Under the pieces are notes generated by a model. It had not been told where the DNA came from. It saw nothing but the letters and a program-made list of their open reading frames with translations, and did no database searches. Below, piece after piece: positions 7,542 through 19,606 of a stretch of 64,000 bases of DNA. A program made the translations under genes and the position numbers. Each line of letters starts with the position of its first letter. Position 1 is the stretch's first letter. The stretch spans positions 3,162,001 to 3,226,000 of the forward strand of contig CP082844.1 of assembly GCA_019930625.1 (NCBI GenBank). Reading direction: 5' to 3'. Source of the stretch: Nocardia asteroides (GTDB lineage: Bacteria; Actinomycetota; Actinomycetes; Mycobacteriales; Mycobacteriaceae).

Positions 7542-9566
7542 ATGTTGGTCATCAATGAGCGAACGACGGCGCCGCGCTCCGAGCAGCGTGTGCTCCACTG
7601 GATGCGGAACTGGACCGGACAGTACGTCATTGTGGGCCTGGCGATCTCCGGGTGCTACTTACCCGACCGCGACCGCAAGGGCGAGACGCAGGAAGCCGAT
7701 CTGGTGGTGATCACACCGCGGGCCGCGGTGGTGATCGAGGTGCGCGACACCGTGCCGGAAGCCACCACCGGCGTCCTCTCGGTGCAGGCCAACGGACGGT
7801 GGCGACTGTCCGGCTTCGCGGGCGACCCGATGCAGGTGCGCGACAACGACAGCAGCCCGTTCGATCAGGTGACCAGCAACGTCGTCAACCTGCAGGCGCT
7901 GGTCCGCAAACACCACGCCGAAGCTTCCGTCGACGGGTTGATCGTCGTGGTTCCGCCCGACGAATCGTCCCTCACGCTGAACATCGAATCGCGTCGCCGC
8001 GGTTGCGGAGTAGTGCTCGGAGCCGGCGCCGTCGACCTCCGTGCCTGGTTCCACCGCACCGCCGGACGCAAACTCGTCTGGACCGCCGAACGCACGCACA
8101 CCCTGCTCGCCGATTTGAACCTGGGCGATCAGGTGACCGTCGATGATCTGGTGGCGGACGGTTTCCCGCCGGAACAGAAGTTGCGGGCCGGGACGCTGGC
8201 GGCGCTGGACAGCGTCACGCGCAGGACGCGTGCGGTCGACGGCAGCCATTCTATCGGGATCTCGGAAAAGGCTGAGGGACCGGAAGGTTCGGACGCGCCG
8301 TCAACAGAAAGCGTTCTCGAGTCGTCGGCCGTGGCACCCCTTGCTGCGCAACCGACAGCATCCGAGCACTCGGAGCGCGATGTCGAGCCGGACGAAGTCG
8401 ATCGAATAGCATCGGGGGCAGAACGATCGACGCCTCCGTTGTCTGCGATGCCCGCGCGGCCGCGAACCGACGCTTCGGAGCCCGACGCCTCGGAACCTGA
8501 TATCAAGGAACCCGAAGTCTTGGAGCCCCTGCCGCCGACGCAAGGCAGTGCGCAAAGCGGACAGCACGTGAACGGATCCTTGTCGACGGCTCAGCAGTCG
8601 GTCGAATACGTGGACGTGCCCGACGACACCGCCGAGGTGACCACGGCACATCCCGCCCAAACGCCGCCCGATGCGCGGACACGACCGGCCGAACCGGACC
8701 CTTTCGCACCGGAATTCCTCGCGCCGGAACCCGCAACGTCGGAGCCCGCGTTGCCGAGTACGACCGTCCATCCCGATCTGGACGATCGCGAAGAAACGCA
8801 CCACTCGTCGTCCTCTCCGGAGCATGCGCAGCCGCGCGGATCCGTGGAGGTGCCAGAAGATGACCACGCGCAATGGACGGCGAAGCCGCCTCGCTTCGAA
8901 GGCAGGCTCGCGGTGCGACCCGCGCGAGAGGAACCTGTCGAGCCCGAATCCTATGCACCGGAACGCTCCGCAACAGGATTCGTAGCGTCGATACGGCCCG
9001 TCGCGGCCGAGCCCCACGCACCGGAACCAACAGAATCCTCGCCCTCCGGCGAGGCACTCGATCCGGCTGCACAATCAGCGCCCGAACCGTCGTCGTTCAC
9101 GGATAGCTGGTCGTCGTGGATCGAACCCGCTCCCGATCGACCACTTCCCCCGCGCCCCACACCGGCACCTCCGCCGAACCGCCCCCCATCGTGGTCCACG
9201 CCCAGTCCCCAACCTGAGCCATTGCGCCGCCCCTCGCCAACCACTGTCCTCGAGCGCCGCCCCCGAATCGCGGACCTCCGGCGCATAACCACCCTGCCCG
9301 CACGTACCCCCGGCCGCCCATCCGAGAAATCGCAGCCACGCGGCCACCGCTCCCAACAAATCGCCGCGGTGGCACTGATCGTGCTCGTCATCGGCACCAT
9401 CTGGGTACTGGCCGCCTCCTGCTCGACCCCGACAGGCGGCGCTGTGCGACCGTCACAAGCCCCCGTACCCATCACAGAGGAAGTTCCTCCACCGCCGACC
9501 GCCACGGAAACCCCGGGCCGCATGAACCTACTGCCTTTGTGTACCCCGCTCACGCCCAAGTGCTGA
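7542..9566 (+). CDS. NERD-like (nuclease-related) domain protein with disordered linker and C-terminal membrane anchor
   Basis: 674 aa. The first ~225 residues resemble the nuclease-related domain: strands of the form EADLVVITPRAAVVIEVRD match the E/D...E-x-K-like core of restriction-endonuclease folds, although here the usual lysine reads as Arg. Residues ~250-600 are low complexity, rich in Pro, Glu, Ala and Ser with recurrent SEPD/APEP units, and surely disordered. A single hydrophobic helix at about 606-626 (IAAVALIVLVIGTIWVLAA) is followed by a Cys-containing, Pro-rich 48-residue tail. The layout suggests a cytoplasmic nuclease-like head tethered to the membrane. Function unknown; assignment of the fold is by eye. 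Confidence 0.6.
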   Translation: MLVINERTTAPRSEQRVLHWMRNWTGQYVIVGLAISGCYLPDRDRKGETQEADLVVITPRAAVVIEVRDTVPEATTGVLSVQANGRWRLSGFAGDPMQVRDNDSSPFDQVTSNVVNLQALVRKHHAEASVDGLIVVVPPDESSLTLNIESRRRGCGVVLGAGAVDLRAWFHRTAGRKLVWTAERTHTLLADLNLGDQVTVDDLVADGFPPEQKLRAGTLAALDSVTRRTRAVDGSHSIGISEKAEGPEGSDAPSTESVLESSAVAPLAAQPTASEHSERDVEPDEVDRIASGAERSTPPLSAMPARPRTDASEPDASEPDIKEPEVLEPLPPTQGSAQSGQHVNGSLSTAQQSVEYVDVPDDTAEVTTAHPAQTPPDARTRPAEPDPFAPEFLAPEPATSEPALPSTTVHPDLDDREETHHSSSSPEHAQPRGSVEVPEDDHAQWTAKPPRFEGRLAVRPAREEPVEPESYAPERSATGFVASIRPVAAEPHAPEPTESSPSGEALDPAAQSAPEPSSFTDSWSSWIEPAPDRPLPPRPTPAPPPNRPPSWSTPSPQPEPLRRPSPTTVLERRPRIADLRRITTLPARTPGRPSEKSQPRGHRSQQIAAVALIVLVIGTIWVLAASCSTPTGGAVRPSQAPVPITEEVPPPPTATETPGRMNLLPLCTPLTPKC

Positions 9567-9592
9567 CTTCTGTTGCCGGGCACGCGGGGCCC

Positions 9593-10048
9593 ATGCTTCT
9601 CCATCACGATCTTGGCCTGCTCGCTCGCGCCATCGGCGTCACCGAGCGCGGTGGCGATCGGTGAATCCCGCAAAGACTCGAGGCAGTCCGCGACCTCCAG
9701 ACGTGGCGTCTTCACTGGATCCTTGACGTGATCCGATACGCGGCCCACGCGCGGCGGTACCAGGCGAAGCCGGAGGCTGATGAGGTGACCGCGCTGCTCC
9801 GCGCCTTCTCGGACTCGTCGGTTCCCGTGCCGCGCGCGACTGAGTTCCAGTATTGGTCGGTCAGTACCGGGACCTGCGGCGGCAAAGCGCCGTTTTGTGT
9901 GAGTGTCGGTGCGATGGAGGTATTCGTCGTCTCCGACGACCTGTCGGGCTTTCTCAATGTCCGCCGCAGCCTGCTGATTCCCACTGCGGAGGCGCAGCGT
10001 GAATTCCTGCGGCGGCATACTCCGCCACGAAAAGCGCTGGCACCGTAG
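9593..10048 (+). pseudogene. Hypothetical ORF, apparently interrupted by an in-frame TGA
   Basis: The frame beginning ATG 9593 (LLHHDLGLLARAIG) meets TGA at 9662-9664, then continues in the same frame through IPQRLEAVRDLQTWRLHWILD into the 106-codon ORF starting GTG 9728 and ending TAG 10048. Third-position GC is high on both sides of the stop, suggesting one gene broken by a nonsense change. The intact part may still be translated from GTG 9728. I do not recognise the family; the part after the stop is an alpha/beta mix with two Cys (TGTCGG, PFCVSV) and no membrane segment. Confidence 0.45.
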
Positions 10049-10269
10049 CCTAGCCGCCTGGGTTTCAGTACGGCACCGAACCTTTGGATGATGCGGGCGT
10101 CGGTTACGCTGCGCGAAGGCGCCCTCGTAGCGTCGCCGCGCTCGGAACTGTGCACAGAGGTCGGCTTCACATCGGAAAGCCGTGCGAGGAAACGGCCATA
10201 GACGACGCACTTCTCCGCCGTGACAGTTCGGCCCAGTCAGGCGTGAACGGTCGTTGCTCCGGAAACGTG

Positions 10270-10316
10270 AAGCCGGGCCGAACCACTCCGCCGGAGGGAG
10301 TGATCTGGCCCGGCTT
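10270..10316 (-). terminator. Relic kgd terminator
   Basis: AAGCCGGGCC (10270-10279) pairs with GGCCCGGCTT (10307-10316), with inner pairing of ACTCC and GGAGT. Counterpart of the hairpin at 15635-15678. Confidence 0.75.
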
Positions 10317-10328
10317 TCGGATCAGGGA

Positions 10329-10447
10329 CTACCAGTTGGCTCGAACGCTTCGGCGATGATCTCCACCTGTTCCACCGTGGACCTTGCTGGCCCCCGGGGA
10401 GCGGGGCGACATGGGCGCGGCGGGAGATACGGCACGCAGTTGGCCGT
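10329..10447 (-). pseudogene. Frameshifted remnant of the kgd C-terminus
   Basis: On the minus strand the fragment reads ...GASKVH in one frame and [15 protein letters not shown] in another, matching [21 protein letters not shown] of intact Kgd. A 2-bp deletion (CCACC-GTGG versus CCACCGCGTGG) causes the frame change. Similarity stops near 10447; upstream sequence is unrelated to kgd, so only the tail was duplicated or captured. The divergence suggests it is old or came from another species. Confidence 0.85.
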
Positions 10448-10812
10448 TCGGCAGATAGCTGAACTCGGCGGCTGAACCATCGACCTCGCCTTCCGACTTA
10501 CGTTTTGGTCCTGTCGAATTCTGTTGCGAGGCAGAAGCCAGGGGATTGCCTGGCGTGGCGCGGGACAACGATCAACACTGACTGGCACGCGTTGACCCCA
10601 GTGCGTGTCATCTGTTCATCGAACACCGGAGACGGCATGAACAAGTCGATCGTCCAGTTGCTCCTCGATAGAGCCATTTATACCAAAGAGCGCTGACACC
10701 CCTTTCGTGTGGGGTGGTCACGCGATAAGCAGCCGACCCGGTCGGGCCGGACTGCGCCGACGCCTCCGCACGGTCTCGCCGTGTCGATGATCAGCGAAAA
10801 TTGGAGTACATC
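10448..10812. other. Gap ahead of the Liv operon; no confident gene
   Basis: Composition is less GC-rich than the flanks. It contains a possible 19-codon ORF (10637-10696) and just after it a CACCCC/GGGGTG stem (10697-10702, 10711-10716) that could act as a terminator or attenuator. The Liv operon promoter should lie in this stretch but I cannot place it. Confidence 0.4.
10637..10696 (+). CDS. Possible 19-aa leader ORF upstream of the Liv operon
   Basis: ATG at 10637 with GGAGA five nucleotides before it encodes MNKSIVQLLLDRAIYTKER and stops at 10696, one base before a C-rich/G-rich stem. It could be a leader peptide, or chance. No run of a regulatory amino acid is obvious apart from three leucines. 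Confidence 0.2.
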   Translation: MNKSIVQLLLDRAIYTKER

Positions 10813-13497
10813 ATGGCAGATCTCTTGCCGTTCGTGATCGCGGGAATCGTATCCGGCTCGGTCTATGGACTGGCCGCGGTGGGTTTGGTGCTCACTTACA
10901 AGACGTCGGGAGTCTTCAACTTCGCCCACGGTGCCATGGCTACGGTGTCGGCGTACGCGTTCTACACATTGCACGTTGTCAATGGCGTCGCCTGGCAGCT
11001 GGCCGCCGCGATCTGTGTTCTCGGCGTCGGTCCGGCCTTGGGGTTGGCGCTGGAGTTGCTGGCCCGTGTCGTCGACCGGGCGACAGTGGAATTGCGAATC
11101 GCCGCGACGGTCGGCATTCTGCTGGTTGTCGAGGCGGGGGTGACGCTGTTCTACGGGCGGACGACGACACGCATCGTTCCGATCTTTCTGCCGCAGGGGG
11201 GATTCGCCGCCTTCGGTGTGCGGGTGCAGTGGTCGGATGTCACCACGTTCGGGGTCGCGGTAGTCGCGACCGCCGCGTTGTCGGCCGCGCTGCGGTTCAC
11301 GCGACGCGGCATCGCCATGCGTGCGGTCGTGGGGAATGCGGCCTTGCTGGACCTGGCCGGAACCAGCCCGGCCGGCACGCGACGATGGGCCTGGTGTGTC
11401 GGCACGGGGTTGGCGTCGCTTTCCGGCGTGCTGTTCGCGCCGTTGATTCCGCTCGATCCCATGCAGTTGACGTTGCTGGTCGTCCAGGCGTTCGGAGCGG
11501 CGGCCATCGGCCGATTCACCAGTTTGCCATGGACTTTCGGCGGAGGACTGCTCATCGGGGTGCTGGCCGCGCTGGCCACTCGCTACTTCACCACCGGGCT
11601 CGCTGCGGGAGTTCCCGCCGCATTGCCGTTCTTGGCGCTGTTCCTCGTATTGCTGGTGATGCCGCGTCGGTACCTGGTGGACCGGGACCGGGCAGTCCGG
11701 CGGATCCGATCCGGCTGGACTGCTCCGCCACTGTTGCAATCCGTTGGCGGGGCCATGGTGTTCGTGGTGCTCGCGCTGGTTCCCTCATTCGCGGGCATCC
11801 ACCTGACGGATTGGACCGTGGCCCTGGCGATGACGCTCGTCCTTCTGTCGCTCGGCCTGCTGGTCCGGACGTCTGGCCAGGTCTCGCTGTGCCACGTGGC
11901 GTTCACCGCGATCGGCGCCTGCGCGTTCTCGCACTTCGCTGTCGATTGGGGGTTGCCCTGGCCGCTCGCGCTCATCGGTTGCGGACTCGTCGTCGTGCCG
12001 ATCGGTGCGGTGTTGTCGATTCCAGCCATTCGCCTCAGTGGCCTGTATCTGGCGTTGGCGACCTTCGGATTCGGCGTCGTGCTGCAAGTGATGTTCTACT
12101 CCCGGCCCTATATGTTCGGCACCAGTGGTCTCGGCCTGAAGATGCCGCGCCCCAGCGTATTCGGGCTCGACTCCGACCCGGCGTTCTACCGGCTCGTGCT
12201 GGTGCTGGCCACGGTGGGCACCCTGCTGATAGTGGCGCTGGACAAGAGCAGGCTGGGACGATTGCTCCGGGGTCTGGCCGAATCGCCGACCGCCTTGCGG
12301 ACCAACGGTGTCACGATCGAAGTCACGCGCGTTCTCGTCTTCTGCGTTTCGGCATTCCTGGCGGCGTTGGGAGGCGCACTCGCCGGAATGGCCCGCACCA
12401 CCGCCTCGGCGATCGATTACCCGCCGCTGCTGTCGGTCACCTATTTCGCGGTCATCGTCATCGTGGTGGGCCGGGAGCCGTGGTATTCGCTGCTGGCCGC
12501 GGCGGCGCTGGTCCTGGTGCCGTCCTATGTCGCGGTCGCCGGGATGTCGCAGTGGCTCCAGGTCGTGTTCGGCATCCTGGTGGTGCTTCGTGCCGCCACC
12601 GCGAGCCGCCTGGAGGTACCCGGACCGATCCGGTCCTGGCTGGACAGCGCGTTTCGCCGCGATCGGTCATCGGCGGTCGTCGCGGCGGAAACATCCACCG
12701 CGCAGCCCGCAACGGAGCTGGCGGTTCGCGATCTTTCGGTCCGCTTCGGTGGTGTGGTAGCCGTCGACGGCTTCTCGTTCGCGGCACGCACCGGGCGGAT
12801 CATCGGGCTCATCGGCCCTAACGGGGCGGGCAAGACCACCACGTTCGATGCCTGCACCGGACTCGTCCAGGCCAGCGGCGAGGTGCGACTGCAGAACCGG
12901 GTGATCAGCCGAGCGTCGACCGCACACCGGGCGCGGCTCGGCATCGGGCGAACCTTTCAGCGGACAGAGCTGTTCGATTCCCTTACCGTCGCCGAGAACG
13001 TCGCGATAGGAGCCGAAGGCCCACTTGCCGGGGCGAACCCGCTGACCCAATCGGTCGCGGCCCCTGGGCACTACCACAAGACGCGCACCGCCGCGGCCTC
13101 CGCCATGGCGTTGTGCGGTATCGAATGCCTCGCGCATTCTCGTGTCGGCGCACTGTCCACCGGGCAGCGAAGACTGGTGGAACTCGCCCGATGTCTTGCC
13201 GGGCCGTATCGGATCCTGTTGCTCGACGAGCCGAGTGCGGGCCTCGATCGTTCGGAGACCGCGCTCTTCGGGCAGATCCTGCGGCATGTCGTCGCCGCAC
13301 GCGGCGTCGGAATCGTCCTGGTCGAGCACGACATGTCGCTGGTGCTCGAGATCTGCGACGAGATCTTCGTACTCGACTTCGGTCACCTGATATTCCGGGG
13401 CTCGCCCGCGCAGGTCCGGGCTTCGGAGGTGGTGCAGCACGCCTACCTCGGCGAGCCGGTCACCGTCGAGCGCAGGCTGAAGGAACCCGTAGCATGA
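10813..13497 (+). CDS. Fused branched-chain-amino-acid-type ABC importer: LivH-LivM permeases plus LivG ATPase
   Basis: 894 aa with three parts. Residues ~1-290 are a LivH-type permease (opening GIVSGSVYGLAAVGLVLTYK and FNFAHG motif). Residues ~305-600 are a LivM-type permease (SLCHVAFTAIGA, LSGLYLALATFG). Residues ~635-894 are the LivG ATPase with Walker A GPNGAGKTT, signature LSTGQRR and Walker B LLLDEPSAGLD, ending in the HAYLGE tail typical of LivG. GGAG at 10803-10806 supports ATG 10813 over TTG 10801. Fusion of both permeases is known in actinobacteria; adding LivG as well is uncommon. It overlaps livF by 4 bp. Substrate may be a branched amino acid, amide or another small acid. Confidence 0.9.
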   Translation: MADLLPFVIAGIVSGSVYGLAAVGLVLTYKTSGVFNFAHGAMATVSAYAFYTLHVVNGVAWQLAAAICVLGVGPALGLALELLARVVDRATVELRIAATVGILLVVEAGVTLFYGRTTTRIVPIFLPQGGFAAFGVRVQWSDVTTFGVAVVATAALSAALRFTRRGIAMRAVVGNAALLDLAGTSPAGTRRWAWCVGTGLASLSGVLFAPLIPLDPMQLTLLVVQAFGAAAIGRFTSLPWTFGGGLLIGVLAALATRYFTTGLAAGVPAALPFLALFLVLLVMPRRYLVDRDRAVRRIRSGWTAPPLLQSVGGAMVFVVLALVPSFAGIHLTDWTVALAMTLVLLSLGLLVRTSGQVSLCHVAFTAIGACAFSHFAVDWGLPWPLALIGCGLVVVPIGAVLSIPAIRLSGLYLALATFGFGVVLQVMFYSRPYMFGTSGLGLKMPRPSVFGLDSDPAFYRLVLVLATVGTLLIVALDKSRLGRLLRGLAESPTALRTNGVTIEVTRVLVFCVSAFLAALGGALAGMARTTASAIDYPPLLSVTYFAVIVIVVGREPWYSLLAAAALVLVPSYVAVAGMSQWLQVVFGILVVLRAATASRLEVPGPIRSWLDSAFRRDRSSAVVAAETSTAQPATELAVRDLSVRFGGVVAVDGFSFAARTGRIIGLIGPNGAGKTTTFDACTGLVQASGEVRLQNRVISRASTAHRARLGIGRTFQRTELFDSLTVAENVAIGAEGPLAGANPLTQSVAAPGHYHKTRTAAASAMALCGIECLAHSRVGALSTGQRRLVELARCLAGPYRILLLDEPSAGLDRSETALFGQILRHVVAARGVGIVLVEHDMSLVLEICDEIFVLDFGHLIFRGSPAQVRASEVVQHAYLGEPVTVERRLKEPVA

Positions 13498-14270
13498 GCG
13501 GCACCGATTTCGCACTCGAATTGCGTTCGATCACAGCCGGATACGGCTCCACGATCGTCCTCAATGACGTCGACCTGGCCGTTGCGCCTCGGTCGGTCGC
13601 GGCGTTGCTCGGGCCGAACGGCGCCGGAAAGTCGACGCTGCTGCGGGTGGCCTCGGGGCTACTCCGAGCTCGATCGGGGACTGTGGCGATCGGCGGGACC
13701 GACCTGACCCGCGCTCGCCCTGCGCGCCGTGCCCGCGCGGGCCTGTGCTTGATCCCCGAGGACCGAGGGATATTCGCGGACTTGACGGTCCGGGAGAACC
13801 TTCGCCTGCTGACACCTCCGTGGCGCCGAGGTGGCGCCGACGAGGCTCTCGATGTCTTCCCGGCGCTGCGGAGGACGCTTGATCAGCGGGGAGGCTCGTT
13901 GTCGGGCGGGCAGCAGCAGATGCTGGCACTGGCTCGCGCCTGGCTGGCCGATCCGGCGGTCGTCCTGCTCGACGAGGTGTCCATGGGCCTGGCTCCGCTG
14001 GTCGTGGACGAGATCTTCACGGCGCTGCGCGAACTGCGTACCACCGGCGCGGCGATCGTGTTGGTCGAGCAGTACGTCGACCACGCCCTGACGATGGCCG
14101 ACCACGTGGTTCTGCTCAGCCGCGGCACGGTCGCGTTCGCCGGACCCACCGCGGACATCGACCGAGATGCCGTGCTGCAGAGCTATCTCGGCATGGACGG
14201 CGAACGCACAGACTTGCCGGCATCGCCGGCGGGACACCCACCCGGAACTGTTGCCGGGCCACGGGCGTAG
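13494..14270 (+). CDS. LivF-type ABC transporter ATP-binding protein
   Basis: 258 aa. Walker A GPNGAGKST, the LivF-specific PEDRGIFADLTVRENL, signature LSGGQQQM, Walker B VVLLDEVSMGLAP and the switch LVEQYV are all present. It pairs with the LivG domain of the preceding fusion to form the ATPase dimer. ATG at 13494 overlaps the previous stop (ATGA). The residues after LGMDGE form a short Pro-rich tail. Confidence 0.92.
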   Translation: MSGTDFALELRSITAGYGSTIVLNDVDLAVAPRSVAALLGPNGAGKSTLLRVASGLLRARSGTVAIGGTDLTRARPARRARAGLCLIPEDRGIFADLTVRENLRLLTPPWRRGGADEALDVFPALRRTLDQRGGSLSGGQQQMLALARAWLADPAVVLLDEVSMGLAPLVVDEIFTALRELRTTGAAIVLVEQYVDHALTMADHVVLLSRGTVAFAGPTADIDRDAVLQSYLGMDGERTDLPASPAGHPPGTVAGPRA

Positions 14271-14302
14271 CGAACATCCGGTATCCACAGAGGAGTGGAG
14301 CA

Positions 14303-15574
14303 ATGAAGAAGAGAAGGTTTCTGTGGTGCGTGGCGCCGGTGCTGGCGGCAGCGCTCGCGCTCACGTCGTGTTCCGCCGACTCGACGAACGACGGGTCCAC
14401 ATCCATCGGCCCGGTGAAGGTGTCCGACGGCGGGCTCACGGGCGACCCGATTCTGATCGGGTCGATTTGCAGCTGCACCGGCCCGGCCGCCGGATCAGTG
14501 GGACGCGCCGGCGACGTGCTGCAGTCGTGGGCGTCGTGGGTCAACGATCGTGGTGGAATCAATGGGCACCCGGTCAAAGTCATCTCCTACGACGACGAGC
14601 AGAATCCGGCCACGGCGCTGGCCGTCGCGAAGAAACTGGTCGAACAGGACAAGGTTGTCGCCATCGTCGGCCAAACCAGCCTGGTCAGTTCGAGCTGGCA
14701 AAGCTACGTCGCAGGCAAGGGCATTCCGGTGATCGGCGGACAGCCGGTCGATGCCCCGTTCATCACCGATCCGAACTTCTTCGCCTCCGGCACCACGCTG
14801 CCGGTGCTGATGCTGGGCGAGGTGGCCCAGGCCAAGAAGGCGGGCGCGAAGACCCTCGGCGTCTTCTATTGCGCCGAGATCCCGGTCTGCGAGCAACTGC
14901 CGCAGATGCTCGAGCCGATGGCCGAACAGGCTGGTCTGGGATTCGCAGCGGAGAAAGTCGCGATCGCCGCGCCGAACTACATCGCTCCCTGCCTGACATT
15001 CAAAGACAAGGGTGTCGACGCCTTGTTCTCCGCTGTCTCGGTCGAGGCGATCTCGCGTATCGCGGCATCGTGTGCGCAGCAAGGTTATAAACCGGTGCAG
15101 GCTCCTCTCGGCACGGCCCTCCAGAAAGGGTGGGCGAAGGACGCGAATTTCGAGGGCAGCATCTTCGCGAGCTCCAACGCGCTGTACACCGACGAATCCA
15201 TCGCGGCTGTCAAGGACTTCAATGACGCCCTCGACAAATACATTCCGGGGCTTCGGGATAGCGCGGACTTCAGCTCACCGCTGCTGTGGCCGTGGGCAGG
15301 CGGGCAGTTGTTCCTGGCTGCGGCAAAAACCGCCAACCTCTCCCCGTCTTCGACGAGCGCGGATGTGATCAAGGGGCTGCGCGCACTGCGCGACGAGACT
15401 CTCGACGGTCTCGCTCCGCCACTGACCTTCCCGGAAGGCAGACCGGCGTTCCCGTTGTGCTATTTCACCGGAAACACCAAAGGCGGTGCATTCCATTCCG
15501 ACAACGGTGGTAAGCCGACGTGCATCGACGAGGCTACTGCCGCTGCGCTGATGAAAGCGCTCGCGCCGTCCTGA
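14303..15574 (+). CDS. Branched-chain-amino-acid-type ABC substrate-binding lipoprotein
   Basis: 423 aa. Signal sequence MKKRRFLW... with lipobox ALTSC predicts cleavage and lipidation at Cys23. The mature part is a periplasmic-binding-protein type I (LivJ/urea/amide) fold, with GDPILIGSICSCTGPAAG at the start and WVNDRGGINGHPVKV as the family hallmark. Extra cysteines (two in SICSC, others in FYCAEIPVC and PLCYF) may form disulfides. It captures the ligand outside the membrane for the preceding transporter. It starts 32 bp after livF with GGAG upstream. Ligand unknown. Confidence 0.9.
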   Translation: MKKRRFLWCVAPVLAAALALTSCSADSTNDGSTSIGPVKVSDGGLTGDPILIGSICSCTGPAAGSVGRAGDVLQSWASWVNDRGGINGHPVKVISYDDEQNPATALAVAKKLVEQDKVVAIVGQTSLVSSSWQSYVAGKGIPVIGGQPVDAPFITDPNFFASGTTLPVLMLGEVAQAKKAGAKTLGVFYCAEIPVCEQLPQMLEPMAEQAGLGFAAEKVAIAAPNYIAPCLTFKDKGVDALFSAVSVEAISRIAASCAQQGYKPVQAPLGTALQKGWAKDANFEGSIFASSNALYTDESIAAVKDFNDALDKYIPGLRDSADFSSPLLWPWAGGQLFLAAAKTANLSPSSTSADVIKGLRALRDETLDGLAPPLTFPEGRPAFPLCYFTGNTKGGAFHSDNGGKPTCIDEATAAALMKALAPS

Positions 15575-15591
15575 TCGTCGGAACTGGCCAG

Positions 15592-15614
15592 GCCCCGGCT
15601 TTTCAGGCCGGGGC
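15592..15614 (+). terminator. Terminator of the Liv operon
   Basis: GCCCCGGC (15592-15599), loop TTTTCAG, GCCGGGGC (15607-15614), 17 bp after the binding-protein stop codon. Confidence 0.7.
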
Positions 15615-15634
15615 GTGGACTCCTTGGAAACGCG

Positions 15635-15678
15635 AAATCGGGCCGAATCGCTCTGTGGAGAGTGATTCGGCCCGATTT
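15635..15678 (-). terminator. kgd terminator
   Basis: Perfect 15-bp arms AAATCGGGCCGAATC (15635-15649) and GATTCGGCCCGATTT (15664-15678), 12 bp beyond the kgd stop. Confidence 0.8.
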
Positions 15679-15690
15679 CAGGGTCAAGGA

Positions 15691-19482
<3,792 letters not shown>

Positions 19483-19606
19483 AGCAGGTGTTCGCCTCTT
19501 TTCGTTCTTCGCGCTGCGACGTTTGTGACGTGCCCGGCACGGGGATCAGCGGATTGCGCGCCGATGCGCCCTATCTGAGGATAGGCCCAGCAGCAAATCG
19601 GCGGAT

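Larger units (their letters stand above)
10261..10447 (-). repeat. Left direct repeat: copy of kgd 3' end plus terminator
   Basis: This segment aligns end to end with 15626-15815, the terminator and last ~40 codons of kgd, at roughly 80% identity by eye, in the same orientation. The two copies bracket the Liv transporter operon. Confidence 0.85.

Noticed and set aside
8470..9020. Recurrent short units in DNA, possibly a repeat array or CRISPR
   Set aside because: The repetition comes from Glu-Pro-Asp/Ala-Pro-Glu codons in the disordered linker; units are irregular and there are no spacers.
8951..10210. 419-codon minus-strand frame
   Set aside because: Overlaps the disordered region of the NERD-like gene and the decayed ORF; no codon bias of its own.
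10800..15600. Integrase or transposase gene inside the presumed island
   Set aside because: All coding capacity is used by the Liv operon; no recombinase motif found on either strand.
19570..19585. CCTATC-TGAG-GATAGG palindrome upstream of kgd as an operator
   Set aside because: Short 6-bp arms and no supporting context; could equally be a weak terminator of the exporter gene.
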